Part shown: in pieces, positions 27,040 to 40,500 of the stretch
Layout: the number at the start of each line of letters is the position of its first letter
How positions within the stretch are numbered: position 1 is the first letter of the stretch
Source of the DNA: an uncultured Draconibacterium sp.
GTDB lineage: Bacteria; Bacteroidota; Bacteroidia; Bacteroidales; Prolixibacteraceae
Direction: 5' to 3'
Assembly: GCF_963677575.1 (NCBI RefSeq)
Contig: NZ_OY782038.1
Coordinates: 3,661,501-3,725,500 of the forward strand
Length of the DNA: 64,000 bases
The notes under the pieces: model-generated
What the model saw: the letters and a program-made list of their open reading frames with translations, nothing else
Told to the model about the DNA's origin: nothing
The model's database searches: none
Made by a program: the position numbers and the translations under genes

Positions 27040-28254
27040 ATGATTAAGGCATATTCTTTTTTGTTAATGGTTGGGGGACTGTTGGCGGGTTTAAATGGAT
27101 TTTGTGAAGGTAAAGATGGAAAAGCAATGGAAATTCATAAGCGTGCAATAACAATTGATACACATTGTGATACGCCAATGGCGCTGTTAGAAGGCGATCT
27201 TGATGTAGGTAAATCAAACGAAGCGCCGGGTAGCCGCGTTGATTTTCCCAGAATGGAAGAAGGCGGATTGGATGCCATCTTTTTTGCAGCATTTACCAGC
27301 CAGCGCCCACGAACCGAAGAGAATACGCAGAATGCCTACGAAATGGCCAATAAAATGATTGAGCTTACCTACGAGGTATGTAAAAAATATAATAACATGG
27401 CAGAAGTTGCCACTGCTCCCGAGGATGTTGTTCGCCTTGAGAAAGAAGGGAAACGTGCCATTTACATTGGTATGGAAAATGGTTTCCCAATTGGGCAGGA
27501 GCTTGATCGGGTAGAGGAGTTTTATAATAAGGGAGTTCGTTACATTACGCTTTGTCATTCGTCGAACAACGATATTTGCGACTCTTCAACCGACAAAAAC
27601 GGGCCGGAATTCGATGGTTTAAGCCCATTTGGTAAAAAGGTTGTGAAAGAAATGAATCGATTGGGGATGTTGATTGATGTTTCTCATATTTCGGATAAGT
27701 CGTTTTACGATGTAATAGAACTCAGCAAGGTGCCTGTTTTTGCTTCACACTCAAGTGTACGTGCCATTGCGCATCATAACCGCAACATGACTGACGATAT
27801 GATAAAAGCGCTGGCTAAAAAGGGCGGTGTAATTCAGATTTGTTTACTCGATGATTACATCAAAGACCCTGATACTACCACTGTTCGCTACCAAAAAGAA
27901 CAGGAAATCAGGAAGATTTTTAATACAAAGTTTTCGAAAATGACCGAAGCAGAGCAAGCAGAAGTAAGAAAGCAATGGCGCGAACTGGATGAGAAATATC
28001 CAAAACAATTGCCAACTGTTGCCGATTGTGTAGATCATATCGACCATGTAAAAAATCTGGTAGGTATTGATTACGTAGGAATTGGATCGGACTTTGACGG
28101 CGGTGGCGGACTGGCCGATTGTGCAGATGTAAGCCAAATGCCAAACATTACTGCCGAGATGTTGAAGCGCGGTTATACAGAAGAAGAAATTGCCAAAGTT
28201 TGGGGTGGAAATTTTCTGCGGGTGTTTGCCCAGGTAATTAAGGATAAACAATAG
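27040..28254 (+). CDS. M19 membrane dipeptidase (renal dipeptidase family)
   Basis: A 404-residue exported zinc dipeptidase. A hydrophobic signal (IKAYSFLLMVGGLLAGLNGF) precedes the catalytic barrel. Zinc-binding motifs are in order: DTHCD (HxD) at about residue 47, the Glu in GMENG, the His of DVSHISD, the His of SHSSVR, and the Asp in GIGSDFDGGGG. Family members hydrolyse dipeptides, including D-amino-acid-containing ones, in the periplasm or outside. The C-terminal half has the characteristic ADCVDHIDHVKNLVGIDYVG segment. It is monocistronic with a clear terminator about 65 bp downstream. Confidence 0.93.
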   Translation: MIKAYSFLLMVGGLLAGLNGFCEGKDGKAMEIHKRAITIDTHCDTPMALLEGDLDVGKSNEAPGSRVDFPRMEEGGLDAIFFAAFTSQRPRTEENTQNAYEMANKMIELTYEVCKKYNNMAEVATAPEDVVRLEKEGKRAIYIGMENGFPIGQELDRVEEFYNKGVRYITLCHSSNNDICDSSTDKNGPEFDGLSPFGKKVVKEMNRLGMLIDVSHISDKSFYDVIELSKVPVFASHSSVRAIAHHNRNMTDDMIKALAKKGGVIQICLLDDYIKDPDTTTVRYQKEQEIRKIFNTKFSKMTEAEQAEVRKQWRELDEKYPKQLPTVADCVDHIDHVKNLVGIDYVGIGSDFDGGGGLADCADVSQMPNITAEMLKRGYTEEEIAKVWGGNFLRVFAQVIKDKQ

Positions 28255-28317
28255 CAAGGAATGCTATTTTTGAGTAGGTAGATATTGCAATTTTGCCGAA
28301 TTGATAAAGTTCTGGAG

Positions 28318-28360
28318 AAATCCGGTTTGTAACGTTTTTCGATTACAGGCCGGATTTTTT
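28318..28360 (+). terminator. Rho-independent terminator of the dipeptidase gene
   Basis: AAATCCGG (28318-28325) pairs with CCGGATTT (28350-28357), extended by TTTGTAA/TTACAGG pairing, giving a 15-bp stem with two G-T wobbles and a 10-nt loop. It runs straight into TTTTTT. The rest of the 28255-28566 gap holds the promoter of the next gene. Confidence 0.88.
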
Positions 28361-28431
28361 GATATGGATATATGTTAGTAATTGGCAAGGCTTCTTTTGA
28401 GGTGGTTGGGAATCGTTAATATTAATTTTCA

Positions 28432-28461
28432 TTGTTAAGTAGATTTTTTACGGTACATTTG
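28432..28461 (+). promoter_or_regulatory. Bacteroidota promoter for the first giant gene
   Basis: TTG at 28432-28434 and TACATTTG at 28454-28461, separated by 19 bp, match the consensus exactly. This implies a 5' leader of about 100 nt before the GTG at 28567. Confidence 0.65.
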
Positions 28462-28566
28462 AGAATGTGTTAAAAGGATAGTTGTTTGTTCCAATTTTGA
28501 ATTGTGCCCTAACTCCTTTATGTTATTAAAAAAGCTTTAAGGAGAAATTGAGCCTTGAAAGTATAG

Positions 28567-31500
28567 GTGAATAAATGTTATTATAACCAAGCAAGGAAAA
28601 TATTTTTGTTGTTTTTGGCAGGTATTTTCCTTAACAATATGGAGATAAATTCGGAAGAATATGTCAATGCTATTGTAGTGCCCCAACCCATAAGTAACAA
28701 TTTATTTGCTTATGAGGCTCTTGTTTTTCCCGGCAAACAATCAAACAATTTTCTACTTGCATCTCTGAGCAACACTTTCCCGGAAATGTTGAAAACAGCG
28801 AATGATAAAACTGTTAACGTCAATACCAATCAAACAAATATTTTTGCACCACTTGCTATGGCCGATGAGGATACTGCAGCATTTGTTTATCCTGAAGATG
28901 TTTTTGTGGCCACCGATCTCAACGCTTGCCGTGCGCTTATTACATCCGGGTTAAGTTTACGGGATCCGGAAAATATTATTTCTACCTTACGTTGGCAAAT
29001 GGAGGGTGCTACCAATGCGCAGTCGCCCGGCAGTGGAATTAATCAGCTTACTTCTTACGTTTTTAATGAAGGAACAACCGTAGTTACCTATCAGGGCAAA
29101 ACCCGAAATAACAAACTCATCAACTATACATTTACGGTTACTGTTCGCGATAACCAGGTGCCTCGCCTGATTTATTCCCCGGGAAATATTACGGTTTCGA
29201 ATAGTGCCGGAAAATGTTATGCCCGCGTAAACTGGACCGAGCCCATTGTGTCAGATAACTGCGTGGCTGGCAATAATCTGATTATTCAGTCGAGTCATGC
29301 TTCAGGAGATGATTTTCTTGTGGGGGAAACCGAAGTGGAATATCGTATCAGTGATGGGGAAAATGAAGCAATCCATCGTTTTACAGTTTCGGTAGTTGAC
29401 CGCGAAGCCCCGGAATTAAAGGCACCAGAACCCATTGTTATTGTATGTGGCGAAGAAGTAGAGGATGCTTTTACTTCCTGGAAACAGTTTGAGCAGGCCG
29501 GTGGAAAAGTAAGTGATAACTGCGCTGTTGATTTTGAAAGCTTCCGTTATGTCAGGCAAATAGCCAGTGATATTCGGTGCCCGTATAATATCACCCGTAC
29601 ATATAGCATTGCGGATGTTAATGGAAATGTTAGCGAAGTAAAAAGGTATATTCAGATTACAGGGGAAGAACCCCAGGAAATACAAAAGGAGCAGGCAAAA
29701 ACAGATGTTACTTTAAAATCGGGAATGGCCACTATTATTTCCACTGCTACGGGAGGCGACTGGAATAGTCCGGCCACGTGGCAGGGTGGAGTGGTTCCCG
29801 GAATTGGAGATAACGTTGAAATTCAATCAGGAGCCACAGTAACCATAAATAATAATCAAGCTTGTGATAATTTATTGATAAATGGGAATCTCAATGTTTC
29901 GGGAACTGAAACATTGCAAATTAATGGAAATTGGACCAACAACGGTTCATTTGATCCTGATAATGGGACGGTTGAGTTTACAGGATCAGGTTCTGCGACC
30001 ATAGGTGGATCAGCGGTCTCAACGCCGTTTAAAAATTTTATCCTCAATAAGGGATCGCTAAATGATGTTTTACAGGTTAATTGTGATATTGTTTTAGATG
30101 GGGATATTACGTTTACTTCCGGAAAACTTCAGATTAATACTGATGCAAATGTGACATGTACGGGAAACTCGGGATTTTTGGTCGATACATCGGCAGGGCT
30201 TTATATCAATGGGGGTAGTTTTACTGGTGGACCGTTTTCTGTCACTTTTAAGGGTTTATTCCGGATAGATAATGGAATTGCTACATTTGGTGGCGTATCT
30301 GGGAATTGTGTATTAACCCAAAACTCAGGCATTTTTGATGTTAACGGAGGAACAGTTAATGTTGCCGGACGATTGGAAGTTTCAGGAGGTGATCTCAATA
30401 TTTCAGGAGCAGGTACGGTGGTTAATCTTAATACTGTTGGACAGAACAGTTCTTCCATGGCCACACTTGATTTGAGCGTTACTTCTGATTTCAATATGAC
30501 CGGAGGCACTATTAATTTCTTAAATCCCAACGGATCGGGATATTTTGATGTACTGATAGAAAATACAAGTGGTACAAAAGCTGTTTCGGGAGGAACTTTC
30601 AGTTTTGGTGATGGTACATCAGATACTTATAAGGTTTCAACGGCCATCGCTATTCCTAATATTACCACAGACAGCCAAACCGAACTTGAAATTACCCGAA
30701 TCATAGATGCAAATGGTACTTATACCTTTAATCTAAGCGACGGTAACGGCAATGAAATCCCAGTAGAGATATCCATTACTGCAGACTCTTATGCCTCAAA
30801 TGCTTCTATAAAAGTTACTACAACAGATGGAAAGTTTGCAAACAACCAGAGTAGTGCAAATTACCTTTTACGTTACTGGACAGTGGAACTAACTGGGATC
30901 ACAAACCCGGATTATAGCATTACTGCGGATTATCGTCCAACTGATATTGTTGGAACAGAATCCGAAATTGCTGCCGGTGCATGGGACGGCAGTGCCTGGA
31001 CAAAAGGAAATGTAGCCGGGGGAAATACAATTACGTTTAACGGTCTGACCGGTGATGTTAATATTACGGGAATTACAGCTGATGCTCCAACAGTTATTGC
31101 AGGTGTTAATAGTCCCGTGTGCGAAGGAGATGATATTAATTTAAGTGCAAATCCAAGTGGCGATGCGCCTTTTACCTATTCGTGGACGGGGCCTAATTTT
31201 TTTACTTCTGGCCAACCAAACCCAATTCGAACCAATTTATCCGCGGCAGATGCCGGAACCTATTCTGTTGCAATTACTGATGCGAATGGGTTTCCTGCAA
31301 ATGATGATGTGAGTGTTACAGTAAATATATTGCCAACATTTACTACTTGTTCTTCAAGTTCAATTCCATTAAACACTTCTGTAGGAACTTGTGCTGCCGT
31401 TGCAAATTACACCGTTGAAGCGACTGGCACACCCGAACCTGTTTTAACCTATTCCTTCTCAGGAGAAACCACAGGAAGTGGAAATGGAACGGGTTCCGGT

Positions 31501-34500
31501 TCTTCTTTTAATTTAGGAACGACTAATGTTACTGTAACTGCTACTAATGTTTGTGGTAGTGTAGATTGTGTTTTTGACGTAATTGTAAGCGATAATGAAG
31601 ACCCGACGATCAGCTGTGTAGCCGACCAGCCGAAAGATTCAGATGCAGGGACATGTACTTATACAGTGGTGGGTACCGAGTTTGATCCAACGTCAATGGA
31701 CGATAACTGTGGCATCGCCAGTGTGACCAATGACTTTAATGGCGGAGCTACCCTGGGCGGAGCAGTTTTCCCACTTGGAACAACCACGGTAGTTTGGACA
31801 ATAACAGATAATGCATCAAATACCGCCACCTGCAGTTTCGATGTTGTGGTAAGCGATAATGAAGACCCGACGATCAGCTGTGTAGCCGACCAGCCGAAAG
31901 ATTCAGATGCAGGGACATGTACTTATACAGTGGTGGGTACCGAGTTTGATCCAACGTCAATGGACGATAACTGTGGCATCGCCAGTGTGACCAATGACTT
32001 TAATGGCGGAGCTACCCTGGGCGGAGCAGTTTTCCCACTTGGAACAACCACGGTAGTTTGGACAATAACAGATAATGCATCAAATACCGCCACCTGCAGT
32101 TTCGATGTTGTGGTAAGCGATAATGAAGACCCGACGATCAGCTGTGTAGCCGACCAGCCGAAAGATTCAGATGCAGGGACATGTACTTATACAGTGGTGG
32201 GTACCGAGTTTGATCCAACGTCAACGGACGATAACTGTGGGATCGCCAGTGTGACCAATGACTTTAATGGCGGAGCTACCCTGGGCGGAGCAGTCTTCCC
32301 ACTTGGAACAACCACGGTAGTTTGGACAATAACAGATAATGCATCCAACACCGCCACCTGCAGTTTCGATGTTGTGGTAAGCGATAATGAAGACCCGACG
32401 ATCAGCTGTGTAGCCGACCAGCCAAAAGATTCAGATGCAGGAACATGTACATACACTGCTGTGGGTACCGAGTTTGACCCAACGTCAACGGACGATAACT
32501 GTGGCATCGCCAGTGTGACCAATGACTTTAATGGCGGAGCTACCCTGGGCGGAGCAGTTTTCCCACTTGGAACAACCACGGTAGTTTGGACAATAACGGA
32601 TAATGCATCCAACACCGCCACCTGCAGTTTCGATGTCGTTGTAAGCGATAATGAAGACCCGACGATCAGCTGTGTAGGCAACCAGCCAAAAGATTCAGAT
32701 GCAGGAACATGTATATACACTGCTGTGGGTACCGAGTTTGATCCAACGTCAACGGACGATAACTGTGGCATCGCCAGTGTGACCAATGACTTTAATGGCG
32801 GAGCTACCCTGGGCGGAGCAGTTTTCCCACTTGGAACAACCACGGTAGTTTGGACAATAACGGATAATGCCTCGAACACCGCCACCTGCAGTTTCGATGT
32901 CGTTGTAAGCGATAACGAAGATCCGACGGCACTCTGCCTGCCAATAACAATTCAGTTAGATGCAACAGGTAATGCTTCAATTACGACAGCCGATATTGAC
33001 AACGGAAGCAACGATAACTGTACGGCCATTGGAGATTTGGTATTTGCACTTGATATAACCGACTTTGATTGTACCGATGTAGGAGATAATACAGTTACAT
33101 TAGCCGTAACAGATGAAGCAGGAAATACTTCTACATGTACAGCTACTGTAACCGTAGAAGACAATGTTGATCCGGTAGCAATATGCCAGGACATCACCGT
33201 TCAGTTGAATGCAGCTGGTAATGCCACGATAACCGCAGCCGATATTGATAACGGCAGTTCCGACAATTGTGCTATTACATCACGAACGCTTAGCCAAAAT
33301 AATTTCGATTGTGATGATGTTGGTGAGAATACCGTTACTTTGACGATTACCGATGTAAATGGTAATTCATCGACATGCGATGCCAAAGTTTCCGTAGAAC
33401 AAATTATCTTACCTACTGCACTTTGTAAGGATATTACTGTTGAACTCGATGCAAGCGGAAATGCTACTATTACTGCCGGTGATATTGACAATGGTAGCAG
33501 TGTAGTTTGCGGAACACCAACGCTTAGCATCGACCAGTCAACTTTCAACTGCAACGATGTTGGCACACAAACAGTAACATTAACCGTTTCAGACCAGAAT
33601 GGAAATTCGAGTCAATGTACTGCAACAGTCACTGTTCAGGATAATATCCTACCAACTGTTGTTTGTAAGGATATTATCGTAGCCCTTGATGCCAGCGGAG
33701 CAGCTACAATTACAGCTGCTGATATTGACAATGGAAGCTCAGATAACTGTAGTATAGCTTCATTGGTTCTCGATAAAACTTCATTCGACTGTAGTGAGGT
33801 TGGAGATCATACAGTTACATTAACGGTAACCGATGAGCATGGCAACTCAAATCTTTGTACTGCAAATGTTGAGATCATTGATGATATTAACCCAACGGCT
33901 ATATGCAGGGATCTTACCATACAGCTTAACTCAAGTGGAACAGCGGTTATCGCTGCTTCTGACATTAACAAAGGAAGTACGGATAATTGTTCTATTGCCT
34001 CGGTGACTATTAACCAAACAATTTTTGACTGTACCGATGTAGGAACGAATACAGTTACCTTAACTGTTACCGATGCTTCAGGAAATTCTTCGACATGCGA
34101 AGGAACGGTTACCGTTGAAGATAACACAAATCCTATAGCAATTTGTAAAAATTATACCGTTCAGCTGGATGCAACAGGAAATGCAAGTATTACTGCTGCT
34201 GATATTGATAATGGTTCGAATGATGCCTGTGGTATTGCAAGCCTGGATTTAAACAGATATGACTTTACCTGTGCCGATTTAGGTACAAATGCCGTAACGC
34301 TTACCGTAACGGATAATAATGGAAATCAGTCAAGCTGTCCGGCGGTTGTAACTGTAACCGATAATCTGCCTCCTACAGCGTCGGCTAGTGGAAGTGCAAC
34401 AATTTGTATCGACGAAACGCATACAGTTAGCGGTGCGAATGCAAATAACGGAACAATTGAATGGACACACGATGGAAATGGTGCCTTAACTGATATTAAT

Positions 34501-37500
34501 TCATTAACCCCAGGCTATACTTCGGTGCTTGCCGATGCCGGAAATCCAGTTACTTTAATCTTAACGGTTACCGGAAATAACGCATGTGGAAATAATACGG
34601 CAACGGCCAGCTATTTAATAAATGTAAACTCAATTGCAACAGTTAACCCCATAGCGCCAATGGAATACTGTGAAGGCGAAACTACTCCGGCTGTTGCGCT
34701 AAGCAGTAATCTGGGAGCGGCGGTTACTTTTAATATAGCAGGAGGGCAGGATATTGGCTTGTTTAATAGAAATAATGTTACTGAAATTCCATCGTTTACA
34801 GCAGTTGCAGGTACCCGGACCATTACCATAACCCCGGTTTACGATGGCTGCCCAGGCGAACCTTTAGATGTTGAGATAACAGTAAATCCTACACCTGGTG
34901 TTTCGGCTGCTCCGCTTTCTCAAACCATTTGTTCAGGTGAAGAAACAGATATTCTTTTGGGAAGTAATCTGGCCGGTTCTACCTTTTACTGGACAACAAC
35001 AGTAAGCCCTGCCGGAAGTGTAAGTGGGATGACCGACGGAGTGGATGAAAGCACAACTACCATTGCGCAAACACTTACAAACAATACTGCCAGTGAGGCA
35101 ACGGTTACCTACCGTATTTATGCTAAAAATGGCGAGTGTACCGGTGCTGCAATGGATGTTATTGTAAAAGTTAAATCGGGCATTACGGCAACTATTGCAA
35201 GTACTACTACGGTTTGCCAGGAAGACCCGGAGCCAAATATTACTTTTACCGTTAATGGCGGAACTGCACCTTATATTTTTACTTACACCATTAACGGTGG
35301 CGCCAACCAGGATATACAACTTAATTCGGGCAATACCATTGATGTGCCCGTACCCACTGATACTGATGGAGACTTTACTTATAATCTTGTAAGTGTTTAC
35401 GAATCGGGCGGATGTACCCACCCGTTTAACGAAACCGCGACAGTTACCGTAAGCCCCAAACCTTATTTAAGTAGTACCTTAACACCTACAGGTGTTTGCA
35501 GCAACAATGCATTTGCATATACTCCAACAAGTGTAACTTCCGGAACAACATTTAGCTGGAGCAGGGCAGCCATTGCCGGTATTGATAATCCTGCAGAAAC
35601 AGGAACGGATGCAATCGACGAGTTTCTGATAAACACTACAAACGCCCCAATTCCGGTTGTATATACTTATACATTGGAAGCTGTAGGTTGTACCAACACT
35701 CAAGATGTTGTGGTAATGGTAACCCCAACGCCATCATTAACCAGTACCTTAAGTCCTGATGGCGTTTGTAGCGAAAGCCCGTTTTCCTACACACCAACCA
35801 GCGATGTTTCGGAAACTACTTTCCCATGGACCCGGGCAGCGGTGGCAGGAATAAGTAACCCGGCTGCATCGGGAACCGGTGATATTAACGAGGTGCTTGT
35901 TAATACTACGGATAATCCTGTTGCAGTTACTTATGAATATACTTTAACCTCAAACGATTGTGTAAATCAAGCTACCTATTCGGTAGTTGTTGTAGTAACT
36001 CCTGCACCTGAGGTTATTGCAAGTGCCGATGTTAGTTGTGTATGCCCGGGAGGAACTGTTAACCTGACTTCATCTTCTCCTGATATTTCTGGTGGCACTC
36101 CGTTGCCGGGAACACTATTGTCTGAAGATTTTAATGGCAGTACCAGCGGTTGGACAACAACCAATACATCAACCGGGGGAGATCCATCCGATGCCGCATG
36201 GACATTAAGGCCGGAGGGTTATACATATGACGCGGGTTACTGGTTTTGGGTTTGGTGGATTTCTCAGAACTATACTTTTAGCTCAAATGATAACTCGCAG
36301 TTTTATCTTTCCAATAGTCACGATCAGGATGGCGGTACTACGAGAACTACACTTGAAAGCCCGGCATTTAGTACAGTTGGATATAATTCTTTGGAGTTGG
36401 ATTTTTATCATTATTATAATGATAATGGTGGGGACAATGCAAACATTGAGGTTTCTACCGATGGGGCAAATTGGACACAAATACAACGCTATGATTCGGA
36501 TAGGGGAAGTTCAACAAATTTTAGACATGAAACTATAGACTTAACCGCATACATTGGACAACCGACTTTGTATATCCGTTTCAGGTATTATGCTACCGAA
36601 GATTATTTCTGGGCCATAGACAATGTAACTGTAACCGGAACAAGTTCTGGTACAACAGCCGATGTAAGTTGGGAATCATTTAGCGAAGACTTTTCTTCAT
36701 CATTTGGCGAATTTTCAACTATTGCCAACCCAACAAATGTTACCATAAGCGAACCTACTCAATTTGTAGTTACTTATGTTGATCCGGAGACCAATTGTCC
36801 GGGGCGCTATACCGTATTTGTTGATATTTGCGAAACACCCGAACCAATAATTGCTCCTGATTATTGTGCCTACGAGGGCAGGGTGCTCTTAACAGCCTAT
36901 GGCGGCGCTGCCGGCGCAAGCTATTCATGGGTAGATTCTAATGGCGATGTAGTGGGAACCAATCAGGAATTAATTGTTGATATTGTTGATGTGTATAGTG
37001 TAACCATTACAAACCCGAATGGGTGTTTTGCATCAACAGAACTATCAGTTTCAAATGAGATGGTTGTTAATGGCGATTTTGAGGCAGGAAATACCGGGTT
37101 TACCACCGACTATATTCTGTCCAATGATTTGTCATCGGGAGGGCAAGGAGGCTCAACCGGGGGAGAAGGAAATTATGCTGTTGGTACGGATGGACAAGAT
37201 TACCACAGTAACTTTTGGGGGCATGATCATACCTCTGGATCGGGTAACTTTATGATTGTTAATGGAAAGGGATCGGATTACGTAGTTTGGGAACATGCGA
37301 CTCCAATTACCTTAGATCCCGGAATAAACTACTACTTTTCGGCCTGGCAGATTAGTCTAAATGAAGTTGGAAATGATGCACGGTTGAGTTTCGAAATTGA
37401 ATATGATGGAAACACAGATATTATTGGAAATATCACAAGTATTGATCCTGGAATTGAGGATGATGCCAATCCCTGGTTAATTTCAGGTCGTTTTTATGGA

Positions 37501-40500
37501 AACTGGCAATATACAGGAACAACGCAAACAACAGCTATTCTGCGCATTGTAAATCATCGAATCGACGATTCTGGTAACGATTTCGGCCTTGACGATATCT
37601 CCTTTGGTACCTTCGATCCGTTCCCACTTGAAATTGATGTGGATTTTGATGAAGTTTGTGAAGGAGATACACTCTTTTTGTATTCCAATTCGCAATACGG
37701 GAAAGAACCTATCACCTATTCGTGGACCGGTCCCGATGGTTTTTCCTCAACCGAACAAAATCCGTTTATTCCGAATTTTAGTTTAGCAAATGCCGGAAAA
37801 TATAAATTGGAAGCCCTCGATGGTTATGGTTGTGAAATCCTTCCTGATTCTACCGATGTACCTTTCAACGAGGCACCTGTTGCCAACGCCGGCCCCGACG
37901 ATTTTGTATGTACCGCCAATCCGGTAGTAAATTTAAATGGTACAATTGATGGTTCGGCAACGTCGGGTTATTGGACAGGCAGTGGAGGAACATTTAATCC
38001 CGATGCCAATGCCCTTAATGCTACTTACACTTTAAGTCAGGCCGAAATTGACGCAGGTATTGCTGAACTGATTTTGAGCACCGATGACCCTACTGGTGTC
38101 TGCGAAGCCCATAAAGATACACTTTATATAACTGTACATAACTCGCTTGAGATTACCACCTCGTCGACCATGCCCGACTGTCATGGATGGGCAACTGGTA
38201 CGGCAACAGCAACGGTTTCGGTACCAACTGTTGAACCATACACCTATTTATGGAGCGATGGACAAACCACTGCCATTGCCCGCAATTTAACAGCAGGCAC
38301 TTATTCGGTTACCGTAACCGATGCCAATGGATGTACGACACAAGCATCGGTTATAGTCGACGAACCCGATCTTTTTGTGATTTCAGCTATTTCTCCAATA
38401 ATTGTAGCCCCATCGTGCTACGGTGCTACTGATGGCTCTGCAACCATGGAAGTTACCGGCGGTACTCCCCCTTATTCTTTTATTTGGGATGCAGCCACAG
38501 GCGATCAACGAACGGCAACTGCTTCGAATCTGGCAGCCGGAACCTATACCGTTTTGGTAACCGATGCCAATGGCTGTTCGGCGGCTACTTTTACCGCAAC
38601 TATTCCTAACCCTCCTCCGCCAAGCTTAAATTGTCCTGATGATGTGGAGGATTTTGTAGATCCGGCATCCTGTACCATTTCGTTTGGCGACATTGAGGAT
38701 CCGCTGATGGATGGGTATTGTACAACAACACTGACTTACGAATTAAGCGGAGCAACTACCGGTAGTGGAACGGGCTCGGTTAATGGTATCGATTTTAACG
38801 TTGGTTTAACCACTGTGAAATATAAAATTGAAGATACTGCGGGCAATAAAGATTCCTGTACTTTCACCGTATTTGCCAAACATTTAGATTTATCTCCAAC
38901 CGTTTATACTTGTCCGCCTGCTATTGTAAATGCCGGGACTCCGGATACATATGTATGTTATAAAACTGTTTCTTTAGATGAGGTTGAACTGGACGATGAT
39001 TGTAACGAAATTGAAAGCATTTGGCACGATTCGCCTTACAGCAGCGATCCTTCAGATGCCAGCGGCGATTACCCGGTAGGGGCAACTAATTTCATCTGGT
39101 ATATCCGCGATGTTTCGGGCAATATTGAAACCTGTGATGTAACTGTAATTGTGGATGATTTAGACCCTGAAATTACTTGTCCGGGCAATGTAAGTGAAAC
39201 TGTTGCTGCAAACGAATGCTCGAAAACCGGGGTAACAATCGGTTCTCCTACATACAACGACAATTGCCCCAATCCGGAACTGTCGTATGTATTATCCGGG
39301 GCAACTACGGGTAGTGGCACAAACGAGGTACCTTCGTACCAGGTATTTAATATTGGTGTTACCACCGTTACTTATACGGTAACCGATGCAAATAATAATA
39401 CGGACGAATGTTCATTTACAGTAACCATTGAGCGTTTGTCCATTCCTCCGGCGGTTATTATATGTCCTGATAGCCCCGATCCGGTAACGGCTGTGGCCGG
39501 CACTTGTTTTGCTCCGGTAAATGTAGATGCTCCTGTTATTAACGATCCGTGTGCTACAACGAGCTATACCATTGTTAACGACTTTAACAACACCGGTGAT
39601 GCTTCGGGTTTATACCCGGTAGGAACTACTACTGTAACCTGGACGATTACTGATAATTCGGGCAAAACCTATACATGCGAACAGGAAGTGGTTGTGGAAG
39701 ATATTCCGCCAACCATCAATTGCCACGAAAACTACACCTTTTTAGCTGATGAAAACGTAGATTACAAAGATAACGTTACTTTGGATGACCCGACTTATGC
39801 AGATAATTGCCCCAACCCGGTTGTTGAGTGGACCCGTGTTGAACCGGATGGGACAACTACACATAGCAGCTCAACTGATATTAATTTTATACCTAATCCG
39901 GGAAGATATTATATTGGAGTAACAACTATTACCTATAAAATTACCGATTCGTCGGGTTTAACAGATGACTGTAGTTTTACTGTAACCGTAACAGGTATTC
40001 CGGAAATTGACTGTCCGGATGACATTTTACAGCCAACTGATGCAGGTGTATGTACCAGAGCTCTTGATCCGGGCGTACCAGTACTCGAACCGGGTTCTCC
40101 GTCGGCCGATAGCTGGAGCTGGGAAATGACAGGTGCTACCACCGGATCGGGCTCCAATACCGGAAGTACACCTGATCCGATAAGCCCCAATCCTTATACA
40201 TTTAATGTAGGAGTAACTACCATTACCTGGACAGTTTGTAATGTTTCGGGATGTGCTACATGCGAACAAATTATAACAATTACCGACCTGGAACCGCCAA
40301 CTTTTACAACACAGCCATACGAGAATTGTGTAGAGCCCATTAATTGGGCAATTTATAATCCGTCGAATCCCAATCCGGTTTCGGGTGTCAATCCTAATCT
40401 TGAAATTAGCCCAAGTCCCGACTATAGACTGTTTGAAATTGGCGATACGTCGCTCGATCTTTTATCGCTTGAAGATAATTGTTGTGATTCTGTTGATATG

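Noticed and set aside
32187..32885. A 232-codon open frame on the minus strand
   Set aside because: It is the antisense of the five 264-bp HYR repeats; its own repetitiveness mirrors the coding strand.
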